A stretch of DNA of 30,398 nucleotides from DASYYE01 sp035946955 (lineage in GTDB: Bacteria > Actinomycetota > Actinomycetes > Streptosporangiales > Streptosporangiaceae): positions 1 through 30,398 of the forward strand of contig DASYYE010000327.1 in assembly GCA_035946955.1 (NCBI GenBank). The letters are read 5' to 3'. This document shows, one piece after another, positions 15,508 to 21,910 of the stretch; positions within the stretch are counted from its first letter, which is position 1; each line of letters begins with the position of its first letter. Below the pieces are notes generated by a model, which saw only the letters and a program-made list of their open reading frames with translations, did not search any database and was not told the origin of the DNA. The position numbers and the translations under genes are program-made.

Positions 15508-16154
15508 CGATCCGCGTAGTGATAGCCGACGACCACCGCGTCGTCCGGGACGGACTGTGTTACCTGCTCGGCCAGGAACCAGACGTCGAGGTCGTCGGCG
15601 AAGCCGGAGACGGCCGGCAGGCGGTAGACATCGTTGCCGCCACCCACCCGGACGTGCTCCTGCTCGACCTGTACATGCCCGGACTGGACGGGCACGCCGT
15701 GCTCGCCGCACTGCACGACGCGCCGCAGCGGCCTGCCGTTGTCGTGCTCACCTCCGCCACCGACGACGAGCACCTCGTCCGGGCCGTGCGCGCTGGCGCG
15801 ACCTCCTACCTGCTCAAGACCGCCCCGGCAGAGGATGTCATCGCCGCGGTCCGCGGCGCTGCCACAGGTAGCGCCAGCCTCAGCCCCGAGCTGCTGACCC
15901 GGCTCACCCGGGCGCTGCGCCGCCCACCACCGCCGGACCCGCTGCAGCCACTCTCACCGCGCGAACGCGAGGTGCTCCGGTTGATCGCCCGCGGTCACAG
16001 CAACCGGCAGATCGCACAGGACCTGGCGATCGGCGAGCAGACCGTCAAGACCCACGTCCGCAGCATCCTCGCCAAACTCGGCCTGCAAGACCGCGTCCAA
16101 GCGGCGATCTTCGCCCTCCGCCACCAAACCGGCAGCTACCGGCACGGACCATAA
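15504..16154 (+). CDS. NarL/FixJ-family response regulator (partner of the upstream kinase)
   Basis: A 216-residue protein. The receiver domain has the acidic pair Asp9/Asp10, phospho-acceptor Asp55 (LLLDLYMPGLDG), Thr83 and Lys105. The C-terminal LuxR helix-turn-helix covers about 148-205 (SPREREVLRLIARGHSNRQI and AIGEQTVKTHVRSILAKLGL). All signalling residues are present. Its GTG start overlaps the kinase stop by 4 nt. It should activate or repress promoters nearby, probably including the 13720-13962 region. The last 200 bp are overlapped antisense by the read-through end of the GNAT gene. Confidence 0.93.
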   Translation: MTIRVVIADDHRVVRDGLCYLLGQEPDVEVVGEAGDGRQAVDIVAATHPDVLLLDLYMPGLDGHAVLAALHDAPQRPAVVVLTSATDDEHLVRAVRAGATSYLLKTAPAEDVIAAVRGAATGSASLSPELLTRLTRALRRPPPPDPLQPLSPREREVLRLIARGHSNRQIAQDLAIGEQTVKTHVRSILAKLGLQDRVQAAIFALRHQTGSYRHGP

Positions 16155-16772
16155 CCGCACGGGGTCGACGTTTCGGCTCACGATCCACGCGTGCTTGCCC
16201 ACCTGCCGTCCCCGCGCGAACCCGTACTGCTCGAACAGCTCGACCGTGGCGCTGAACAAGAACCGGTCCTGGGCTACGCGGCCGGTGGTGGTCTCCGAGA
16301 TCGCTTCGACCAGACCGCCCCCTGCGGCGGCGATCTGCGCGAGGGCGCCCCCGAGCCCGGCCCGCGCGACCCCCTGGCCGCGGTGCCGCTTGTCAACGAA
16401 TATGCAGGTGATCCGCCACCGCGCAGCAGGCGGTGGGTCTTTGCGGTACTCGCGGCCGTGCTTGAGGAGCAGCTCGTCCGGGCTGCCGTACTGGCACCAG
16501 CCCTGCGCCAGCCCCTGCTCGTCGAAGACCATCGCCGCATGCGCCTCGCCCGCCCGCACGAGCTGCTCCTTGAGCGTGCGGGGATCGCTGACCCTGCGCT
16601 GGTACACCGAATGGAACGCGATGCACCAGCAGCCCCCGTAGATCCCGTTGTTGCGTTCGACCAGGTCCGCGAATGCATCCCAGGTGGACGCGTCCAGCGG
16701 CCGGATCGTGAAAGGCGCGCTGCTGAGCTGGCTCGCCGACCCGGATGCCGGTGATGGGCGGCGGTCAGGCAT
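15954..16772 (-). CDS. GNAT family acetyltransferase with read-through C-terminus
   Basis: Residues about 1-205 form a complete GNAT protein, with the acetyl-CoA loop RHRGQGVA in IFVDKRHRGQGVARAGLGG, in part, and an N-terminal NNGIYGGCWCIAFH segment conserved in a poorly known GNAT subgroup. A normal end would fall near KHAWIVSRNV. Instead the frame runs on for about 67 more codons, antisense to the response-regulator gene, before stopping at 15954, so the product would be about 272 residues. The ATG at 16772 overlaps the upstream hydrolase stop by 8 nt, showing translational coupling. The lost stop suggests a deletion or mutation in the former intergenic spacer. Substrate unknown. Confidence 0.75.
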   Translation of the reverse strand: MPDRRPSPASGSASQLSSAPFTIRPLDASTWDAFADLVERNNGIYGGCWCIAFHSVYQRRVSDPRTLKEQLVRAGEAHAAMVFDEQGLAQGWCQYGSPDELLLKHGREYRKDPPPAARWRITCIFVDKRHRGQGVARAGLGGALAQIAAAGGGLVEAISETTTGRVAQDRFLFSATVELFEQYGFARGRQVGKHAWIVSRNVDPVRLWSVPVAAGLVAEGEDRRLDAVLQAEFGEDAADVGLDGLLADRQVLCDLPVAVTAGDQPEHLAFAR

Positions 16773-17448
16773 GGGCCGCCCCGGCCAGCAGGCCGGCGAG
16801 CTCGGCCGGGCGGGTGAACATCGGCCAGTGGCCCGACTCGATGTCGACGTAGTCGATGTGGCGGGCCTTGGCGAGCTCCGGCACCTCGCCCCCGTCGATC
16901 CACTCCCGCGCCTGGGCAGGGGAGAACTCAGGGCAGACCAGCGTGACCGGCACGTCGAACCGCCGCTCGTCCCGCAGGTGCACGACCCCCTTCGTGACAC
17001 CTTCGGGGACCGGGACCGCGGCAGCCGCGAACCGGCGACGCTGCTCCTCGTCGAGGTCGGCGGAGTCTGGGCCGTCGAACGGCCCCCATCCGGGGAACGG
17101 CATGACGCCGTCTGTCACCTCGAAGAAGTCGGCGTACGTCTCGCCATCACCGGACGCGAAGCCCCCGATCATCGCGACCCGCGCCACCTTGTCCGGCCGG
17201 GCATCAGCCGCCATCCACGCGAGCGTGCAGGCAGCCGAATGACCAACGACCACCACGCTGCCAGCAGCGGCATCGACTGCGGCCACCACGGCGCCATGCT
17301 GGTCAGCGAGTGTCGCCGTGGCCGGTGGCACTCCCTGACCAGGCAGCCATACAGGCACGCCTTCGTGGCCCAGTGCCCGCAGAGGTGGGACGACCGCGTC
17401 CCATGCGGACCCGTCGAGCCACAGGCCGGCTACGAGTATGAAGTCCAT
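16765..17448 (-). CDS. Alpha/beta hydrolase (salicylate/methyl-esterase-like)
   Basis: A 227-residue protein starting directly with the first strand (MDFILVAGLWLDGSAWD), nucleophile elbow GHSAAC with Ser71, and catalytic His in ESGHWPMFT. This short form, without a cap of usual size, resembles the plant methylesterase/hydroxynitrile lyase branch common in actinobacteria. ATG 17448 has no ribosome site but stands 7 nt after a TACGGT -10 box, indicating a leaderless mRNA. It is translationally coupled to the GNAT gene and divergent from the WYL regulator, which probably controls it. Substrate unknown. Confidence 0.85.
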   Translation of the reverse strand: MDFILVAGLWLDGSAWDAVVPPLRALGHEGVPVWLPGQGVPPATATLADQHGAVVAAVDAAAGSVVVVGHSAACTLAWMAADARPDKVARVAMIGGFASGDGETYADFFEVTDGVMPFPGWGPFDGPDSADLDEEQRRRFAAAAVPVPEGVTKGVVHLRDERRFDVPVTLVCPEFSPAQAREWIDGGEVPELAKARHIDYVDIESGHWPMFTRPAELAGLLAGAAHA

Positions 17449-17455
17449 GGTTATG

Positions 17456-17461
17456 ACCGTA
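17456..17461 (-). promoter_or_regulatory. -10 box of a leaderless promoter for the hydrolase-GNAT operon
   Basis: TACGGT (minus strand) ends exactly 7 nt before the ATG at 17448. No good -35 hexamer is seen 17-18 bp upstream. Confidence 0.5.
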
Positions 17462-17483
17462 GAGGCATTACCGGACGATCGGC

Positions 17484-17513
17484 TTCCGGTTAACCGGCGG
17501 TTTCTCCTACGCT
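17484..17513 (+). promoter_or_regulatory. Leaderless promoter and operator of the WYL regulator gene
   Basis: -10 box TACGCT (17508-17513) stands 6 nt before the GTG start at 17520, with a TTCCGG at the -35 position (17484-17489, 18-bp spacer). A perfect 12-bp palindrome CCGGTTAACCGG (17486-17497) overlaps the -35 and lies between the two divergent genes, a natural place for the WYL regulator to bind. Confidence 0.55.
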
Positions 17514-17519
17514 CATAGC

Positions 17520-18494
17520 GTGGTACCCACGGTCAGCCCCACGGCCCGCGCGCTGCGGACACTCGAGATCCTGCAGATCCAGCCCGGCACGACCGCCGAC
17601 GAGATCGCTGAGCGCCTCGGGGTCACAGAACGCGCGGCACGCCGCTACGTCGCGATCCTGCGAGAGGCCGGGGTGCCCGTCGAGTCCTCGCGCGGCCGGT
17701 ACGGCGGCTACCGGCTCGGCCGCGGAATGCGGCTGCCACCGGTCGTCTTCACCCAGGACGAAGCACTGGCCCTGGTGATGGCCGTGCTCGAGGGCCATCC
17801 CGCGGCGACCGGCAACGGCGAGCTGGCAGGTTCGGCACTGGCCAAGGTCATCCGGACGCTGCCGGAGAGTGTCGGCCACCAGGCCGCGGCGCTGCGCGAG
17901 TACGCCTCAGCAGCACCCGACCGCCGCTCTGCCTCCCCCGACCCCGTCGTGACCAGCGCACTCGTCGTAGCCGTCGCGTCGAGGCACCGGGTACGGCTGG
18001 CGTACCGGAGCCAGGCAGGCAGCGAATGGGAGGCCGAGGTCGACCCGTGGGCGGTCGTGGTCCGCCACGGACGCTGGTACCTGCTGTGCCACTCCCACCG
18101 TGCGGGGGCGGTCCGCAGCTACCGGGTCGACCGGGTCCGCGCCGTCGAGCACACTTGCCACTCGTTCACCCCGCCCGATGGACTGGACCCGGTCGTGGCG
18201 CTTGAGGAGAACCTCGGCGAGGGCTGGGACTTCCCTGCCCGCGTCGTGTTCAAGGCGCTCCCCTCCGAGGTGGCGCCGTGGGTCCGCCCGCCAATGGGGC
18301 GCCTCGAAGCGCACCCCAGCGGGTGCGTGCTGGTCGGCAGCACCAGCAACCCGGCCATGTACGCACAAGAGTGGCTGGCGACCATACCGTTCGCCTTCCG
18401 GGTCGAGGGCGGCGGCGAACTGCGCGCCGCCGTGGCAGCGCTCGCGTCACGGTGCGCGGCCGCGGTCGCAGACGACCCTGGACAGCCCACCTGA
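17520..18494 (+). CDS. WYL-domain transcriptional regulator (HTH + WYL)
   Basis: A 324-residue regulator. An N-terminal HTH of the DeoR/HTH_11 type (TADEIAERLGVTERAARRYV) with wing residues SSRGRYGGYRLG is followed by a WYL domain near residues 145-215 (WAVVVRHGRWYLLCHSHRAG, then VRSYRVDRVRAVE) and a WCX-type C-terminal part. WYL domains bind ligands such as nucleotides or nucleic acid and switch the HTH. The gene is divergent from the hydrolase-GNAT operon across 71 bp with a perfect palindrome, so it most likely controls that operon and itself. Its end is 9 bp from the convergent CcdA gene. Confidence 0.9.
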   Translation: MVPTVSPTARALRTLEILQIQPGTTADEIAERLGVTERAARRYVAILREAGVPVESSRGRYGGYRLGRGMRLPPVVFTQDEALALVMAVLEGHPAATGNGELAGSALAKVIRTLPESVGHQAAALREYASAAPDRRSASPDPVVTSALVVAVASRHRVRLAYRSQAGSEWEAEVDPWAVVVRHGRWYLLCHSHRAGAVRSYRVDRVRAVEHTCHSFTPPDGLDPVVALEENLGEGWDFPARVVFKALPSEVAPWVRPPMGRLEAHPSGCVLVGSTSNPAMYAQEWLATIPFAFRVEGGGELRAAVAALASRCAAAVADDPGQPT

Positions 18495-18503
18495 CGCGCG
18501 GGA

Positions 18504-19376
18504 CTAGAACAGCCGGATGGCCGTGAGCCAGTAGTAGAGGATGTAGGCGCCGGCCAGCCACAGCAGGGTGGCGCTGGCCCAGTTGATCCGGCCCCGCAGG
18601 GCCTGCGCCCGCTTGATGATGCCGTCGCCGAACCATGCGGTGGCAATGGTGAACAGGGCCAGCACGACGCCCATGCCGACGCCGAACAGGACGAACTGCC
18701 CGGTCGCGTCGGCGAGCCCGTGGAGCTGGAACGACGTGCCCACCACGCCGAGGAACACCGGCAGAGTGCACCCCAGCGACGCCAGTCCATAGGCCATGCC
18801 ATAGGCGGCGTAACCAGCCAGGCTGCGGTTGCCGGTCGCCGCCCTGAAGTGCTGGGCCATGCGGGGCCCGAGTCCCGTGGACAGTTCCCTGCCCGATGCC
18901 AGCACGCCCGCGAGCAGGACCAGGCCCACGCCCACGGCCGTGCCCACCCACGGCAGCGAGGACGTCAAGGCGGCGGCAGCGACGTTCGCCAGGATCCCGG
19001 CCAGGCCGAACAGCAGGACGAAGCTGGCGGTCACGGCGGCGCTGACCGCGATGGCACGCCGCGTCAGGCCGCCGCGTACGCCCCGTTCGTCCCCGAGGTA
19101 GTACCCGAGGTAGGCGGGCAGGAGCACGAACCCGCACGGGTTCACCGAGGCGACCGCGCCCGCCACGAACGCGTACCCAAACGGCGCCTTGGTACCCAGC
19201 GACAGGAACAGGCCCGAGATACGCGCGGATATCGACTCCACGAACACCAGCGGCCCCAGGTTGGCCGGGGACGCACGCACCGCGGCGGCCACAGCCAGCA
19301 GGAGCACAGCGACGCTGATGCCCACGGCCAGCCATACCCGGCCCGGCCGGTGGAGCGCCGGTTCTCCGGCGGTCAT
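18504..19376 (-). CDS. CcdA/DsbD-type thiol-disulfide electron carrier (cytochrome c biogenesis family)
   Basis: A 290-residue membrane protein with about seven to eight hydrophobic segments. It keeps both redox Cys of the family, Cys81 in NPCGF and Cys202 in LGCTLPV, which form the transmembrane disulfide that passes electrons from cytosolic thioredoxin to extracytoplasmic thiol proteins. It starts at ATG 19376, 28 bp after the predicted selenolipoprotein and clearly in the same operon. The obvious reading is that CcdA keeps the U/C pair of that lipoprotein reduced. An N-terminal helix (15-34) precedes the core domain. Confidence 0.9.
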   Translation of the reverse strand: MTAGEPALHRPGRVWLAVGISVAVLLLAVAAAVRASPANLGPLVFVESISARISGLFLSLGTKAPFGYAFVAGAVASVNPCGFVLLPAYLGYYLGDERGVRGGLTRRAIAVSAAVTASFVLLFGLAGILANVAAAALTSSLPWVGTAVGVGLVLLAGVLASGRELSTGLGPRMAQHFRAATGNRSLAGYAAYGMAYGLASLGCTLPVFLGVVGTSFQLHGLADATGQFVLFGVGMGVVLALFTIATAWFGDGIIKRAQALRGRINWASATLLWLAGAYILYYWLTAIRLF

Positions 19377-19404
19377 GCCTTGTCCACTGACGAAACTCCG
19401 CCCG

Positions 19405-19989
19405 CTACCGCAGGAGTGGGCGGATGGCGGACAGGAGCTGGGCGCTGGTTCCGAGCACCGTGCCGCCCTGGCTCAGCACCGGCCCGGGGACCGCACCCCA
19501 CCGCGCAGTGGGGGAGAACAGCAGGTAGTAGTCCCAGGTCGGGCCCCCCGAGTTGGTCACGTGCTGGGAGAACCACTGACTCGACACCGCGTTCTGGTCC
19601 CAGAACGTCGTGACCCGGCTGTCCGGGAAGACCGACGGGTTGATCGAGCCGCGGGAGGCGCCCATGAACGGCACCCACACCACCAGCACCCGCAGCGCCG
19701 GATCGGCTGTCCTGCTCAAGATGTTGCTCTGCACCCAACTGGCGCCCGCGAGACAGGTCATTCAAGTGGGGGAGAGGATCAGGACCAGGCGTGGGCGCCC
19801 GTTGTCCCGGTTGAACACCGACCTCAGCGTCGAGATGCTGTTCAGCGAAACCGGGCCGTTGCTGCGCGAGCCTGCGCCCCCACTGCCTCCGGGGCCCTGC
19901 GCACACGACGCGAGGGCCAGGCCCATCGCGGCCGCCGCCACCCACCGGGTCGGCCGCGGCCCCAGGCGCCTGCCGTGAGCTGCCCGCAC
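19405..19989 (-). CDS. Predicted selenocysteine-containing thioredoxin-like lipoprotein (UxxC, in-frame TGA)
   Basis: GTG 19989 (GGAGG 9 nt upstream) opens a frame with an N-terminal Arg-rich region, a short hydrophobic helix and a lipobox LASC (Cys29). Thus a secreted, lipid-anchored protein. After a Gly/Ser linker comes the strand RPRLVLILSPT, then TGA (19764-19762), then M-T-C and LAGASWVQSNIL. The frame is unchanged across the TGA and continues 118 codons to the stop at 19405. The TGA is thus residue 76 of 194 and replaces the first Cys of a thioredoxin-fold CxxC, giving U76-x-x-C79. Downstream VLVVWVPFMG and the FWDQNAVSSQWF region look like the rest of a thioredoxin-like domain. A stem-loop suited to a bacterial SECIS follows the TGA. 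CcdA comes next in the operon. Alternative: a nonsense mutation of Cys in a decaying gene. Sec is preferred because both halves stay coding and the position is exact. Confidence 0.72.
19725..19755 (-). promoter_or_regulatory. Candidate bacterial SECIS stem-loop after the TGA codon
   Basis: Reading the mRNA from 7 nt after UGA: a lower stem (UG-CUC-GCG with GUGC-GAG-CA, small bulges), an inner CC/GG pair and an apical loop AGUU centred about 23 nt after UGA. Bacterial SECIS elements sit inside the coding region directly 3' of UGA with G and U in a short apical loop at about this distance. Folded by hand only. Confidence 0.45.
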
Positions 19990-20008
19990 CCCTATCTGCC
20001 TCCTCTGA

Positions 20009-20104
20009 CCACCACCAGCATGACACCCCCACCGATCACGGTGCCACGCCCGCACGGTCACGCTTGGGTGAAGGGTGAGTGCCACCCACCACCAGCGTGA
20101 CACC
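20009..20104. repeat. 19-bp direct repeat pair in the promoter region of the selenolipoprotein gene
   Basis: A 19-bp unit CCACCACCAGC(A/G)TGACACC occurs at 20009-20027 and 20086-20104, differing at one base, 77 bp apart. It lies upstream of the divergent selenolipoprotein and amidohydrolase genes and could be a pair of regulator sites. Confidence 0.5.
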
Positions 20105-20120
20105 AGACCTGGCCCTGCCT

Positions 20121-20148
20121 GGTGCGCGGTGTTTGGTGCGCGGTGTTT
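20121..20148. repeat. Tandem 14-bp direct repeat
   Basis: GGTGCGCGGTGTTT twice without gap, 62 bp before the M20 gene start. Slippage repeat or activator sites. Confidence 0.65.
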
Positions 20149-20210
20149 GGCATGCTGCCGGCCTGGGAGCATGGGGCATGGACACCACAAGTCCCAGGGA
20201 GGAACCCTCA

Positions 20211-21428
20211 ATGGGCATGCGTGAGACCGCCACGGCAATGGCCGGCGAGCTGACCCGGCTGCGTCACGCCCTGCACGGTGAGCCCGAGATCGGCCTGGAC
20301 CTGCCGCGCACCCAGCGCAAGGTCCTCGCCGCACTGGATGGGCTGCCACTGGAGGTCGCCACCGGCACCGCGCTGTCGTCAGTCACCGCGGTGCTGCGCG
20401 GCGGCCGGCCAGGCCCGGTGGTGCTGTTGCGCGGCGACATGGACGCGCTGCCGGTGACCGAACTCTCCGGCGTGGACTACGCGTCCCGTGTTGACGGCGC
20501 GATGCACGCATGCGGTCATGACATGCACGTGACCATGCTGGTCGGTGCGGCCCGCCTGCTCGCTGGCTGCCGGGACACACTCCCGGGTGACGTGGTGTTC
20601 ATGTTCCAGCCGGGCGAGGACGGCCACGGTGGCGCCACCACCATGATCGCCGAAGGCGTGCTCGACGCCGCCGGGACGCACCCGGTCGCCGCGTACGCCC
20701 TGCACGTCACCTCGGGTACCGTCCCGCAGGGCACGTTCGCCACCAGGGCGGGCACCATCGGGGCGGCCGTGGACACGCTGGAGGTCACCGTGCGGGGCGC
20801 CGGTGGGCACGCGTCCGCGCCGCACCGGGCCAAAGACCCGGTCCCGGTGGGCTGTGAGATGGTCGTGGCCTTGCAGACCATGGTCACCAGGCGTTTTGAC
20901 ATATTCGACCCGGTGGTCCTTACCGTGGGCGTGTTCAACGCTGGTACCCGCGACAACGTGATCCCCGACAGCGCGACCTTCCAGGCGACGGTGCGCACGT
21001 TCTCGCACGCCTCCCGCGCGCTCATCGAAACGGAGTCGCTCCGCCTGGTCCGCTCGATCGCCGCTGCCTACGGCCTTGACGCCGACGCGCGTTTCGTGCC
21101 CGGGTACCCGCCCACCATCACTGACGCGGCGGAAACGCGCTTTGCCCAGCACACGGTCGCCGAGGTCTTCGGTGAGCAGCGTTTCCAGGCCATGGAGCAC
21201 CCGATCGCCGGGGCCGAGGACTTCTCCTACGTCATGGCCCAGGTACCGGGCAGTTTCATCCGGCTCGGCGCCTCCCCCCACGGCACCGACCTGGCCGCTG
21301 CCCCGTCCAACCACTCACCGCTCGCCGTGTTCGACGACGCCGTCCTGCCCGACGGCGCGGCGTTGCTCGCCGAACTCGCCTCCCGGCGCCTGGTCATGGC
21401 GGGTGGGCCGACCCGCACCCATCAATAA
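20211..21428 (+). CDS. M20D-family amidohydrolase (hippurate hydrolase/aminoacylase-like)
   Basis: A 405-residue soluble metallo-hydrolase. Metal ligands appear in GDMDALP, HACGHDMH (residues 99-106), FQPGEDGHGG, ALHVTSG and the C-terminal AGAEDFSY. The insert from about 180 to 300 (GAGGHASAPHRAKDPV) is the dimerisation lid domain with the conserved His. Such enzymes remove acyl groups from N-acyl amino acids. ATG 20211 is chosen for GGGAGGAA 7 nt upstream; the in-frame ATG 20178 is less likely. The cupin gene begins 10 bp after the stop, so both form an operon. A Gly residue stands where relatives have Glu in QPAEE (PGED), which keeps one acidic ligand. Confidence 0.9.
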   Translation: MGMRETATAMAGELTRLRHALHGEPEIGLDLPRTQRKVLAALDGLPLEVATGTALSSVTAVLRGGRPGPVVLLRGDMDALPVTELSGVDYASRVDGAMHACGHDMHVTMLVGAARLLAGCRDTLPGDVVFMFQPGEDGHGGATTMIAEGVLDAAGTHPVAAYALHVTSGTVPQGTFATRAGTIGAAVDTLEVTVRGAGGHASAPHRAKDPVPVGCEMVVALQTMVTRRFDIFDPVVLTVGVFNAGTRDNVIPDSATFQATVRTFSHASRALIETESLRLVRSIAAAYGLDADARFVPGYPPTITDAAETRFAQHTVAEVFGEQRFQAMEHPIAGAEDFSYVMAQVPGSFIRLGASPHGTDLAAAPSNHSPLAVFDDAVLPDGAALLAELASRRLVMAGGPTRTHQ

Positions 21429-21438
21429 GGAGATACCT

Positions 21439-21840
21439 GTGCAGATACAGCCCAAGCAGCCCACTGCCAAGGGGCCGGCCGACTGGTTCACCGGGGAGGT
21501 CTGGATGGACCCCATCGTCAGGGGAGAGGAGCCCTCACACGTGCGGGTCAGCGCGGTCCGCTTCACCCCGTCGGCCCGCACTGCATGGCACTCACACGCG
21601 CTCGGGCAGACCCTGTACGTCACGGAGGGACGAGGGCTCGTGCAGTCCCACGGCGGCGACATCACCGAGATCCGCGCCGGTGACATCGTCTACACCCCAG
21701 CCGACGAGTGGCACTGGCACGGCGCCGCCCCAGACCACTACATGACCCACCTGTCCATCACCGAAGCCGTGCCCAGAGACGAGCGCCCAGAAGCGGAATG
21801 GGGATCCCACGTCACCGACGAGGAGTACAACGGCCGCTGA
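21439..21840 (+). CDS. Small cupin-domain protein
   Basis: A 133-residue single-domain cupin. Motif 1 carries His51, His53 and Gln57 (AWHSHALGQTLYVTEGRG), and motif 2 has GDIVYTPADEWHWHG with His92/His94, so a metal site is likely intact. Relatives include tetrahedral-bicupin-like and mandelonitrile-lyase-like cupins. GTG start with AAGGAG 6 nt upstream. It follows the M20 amidohydrolase by 10 bp and may act on its product or on the same pathway. Substrate unknown. Confidence 0.87.
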   Translation: MQIQPKQPTAKGPADWFTGEVWMDPIVRGEEPSHVRVSAVRFTPSARTAWHSHALGQTLYVTEGRGLVQSHGGDITEIRAGDIVYTPADEWHWHGAAPDHYMTHLSITEAVPRDERPEAEWGSHVTDEEYNGR

Positions 21841-21910
21841 CCCAGACCGGGGACGTGACCATTGTCGCCGCGCTGCCCGTCCATTTAGGGTCGTGCCAGA
21901 AGGGGCGGTC

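Noticed and set aside
19405..19761. A separate 118-codon gene starting at ATG 19761
   Set aside because: No ribosome site in front of it, no signal peptide, and it would start in the middle of a thioredoxin-like domain; reading through the TGA explains both halves.
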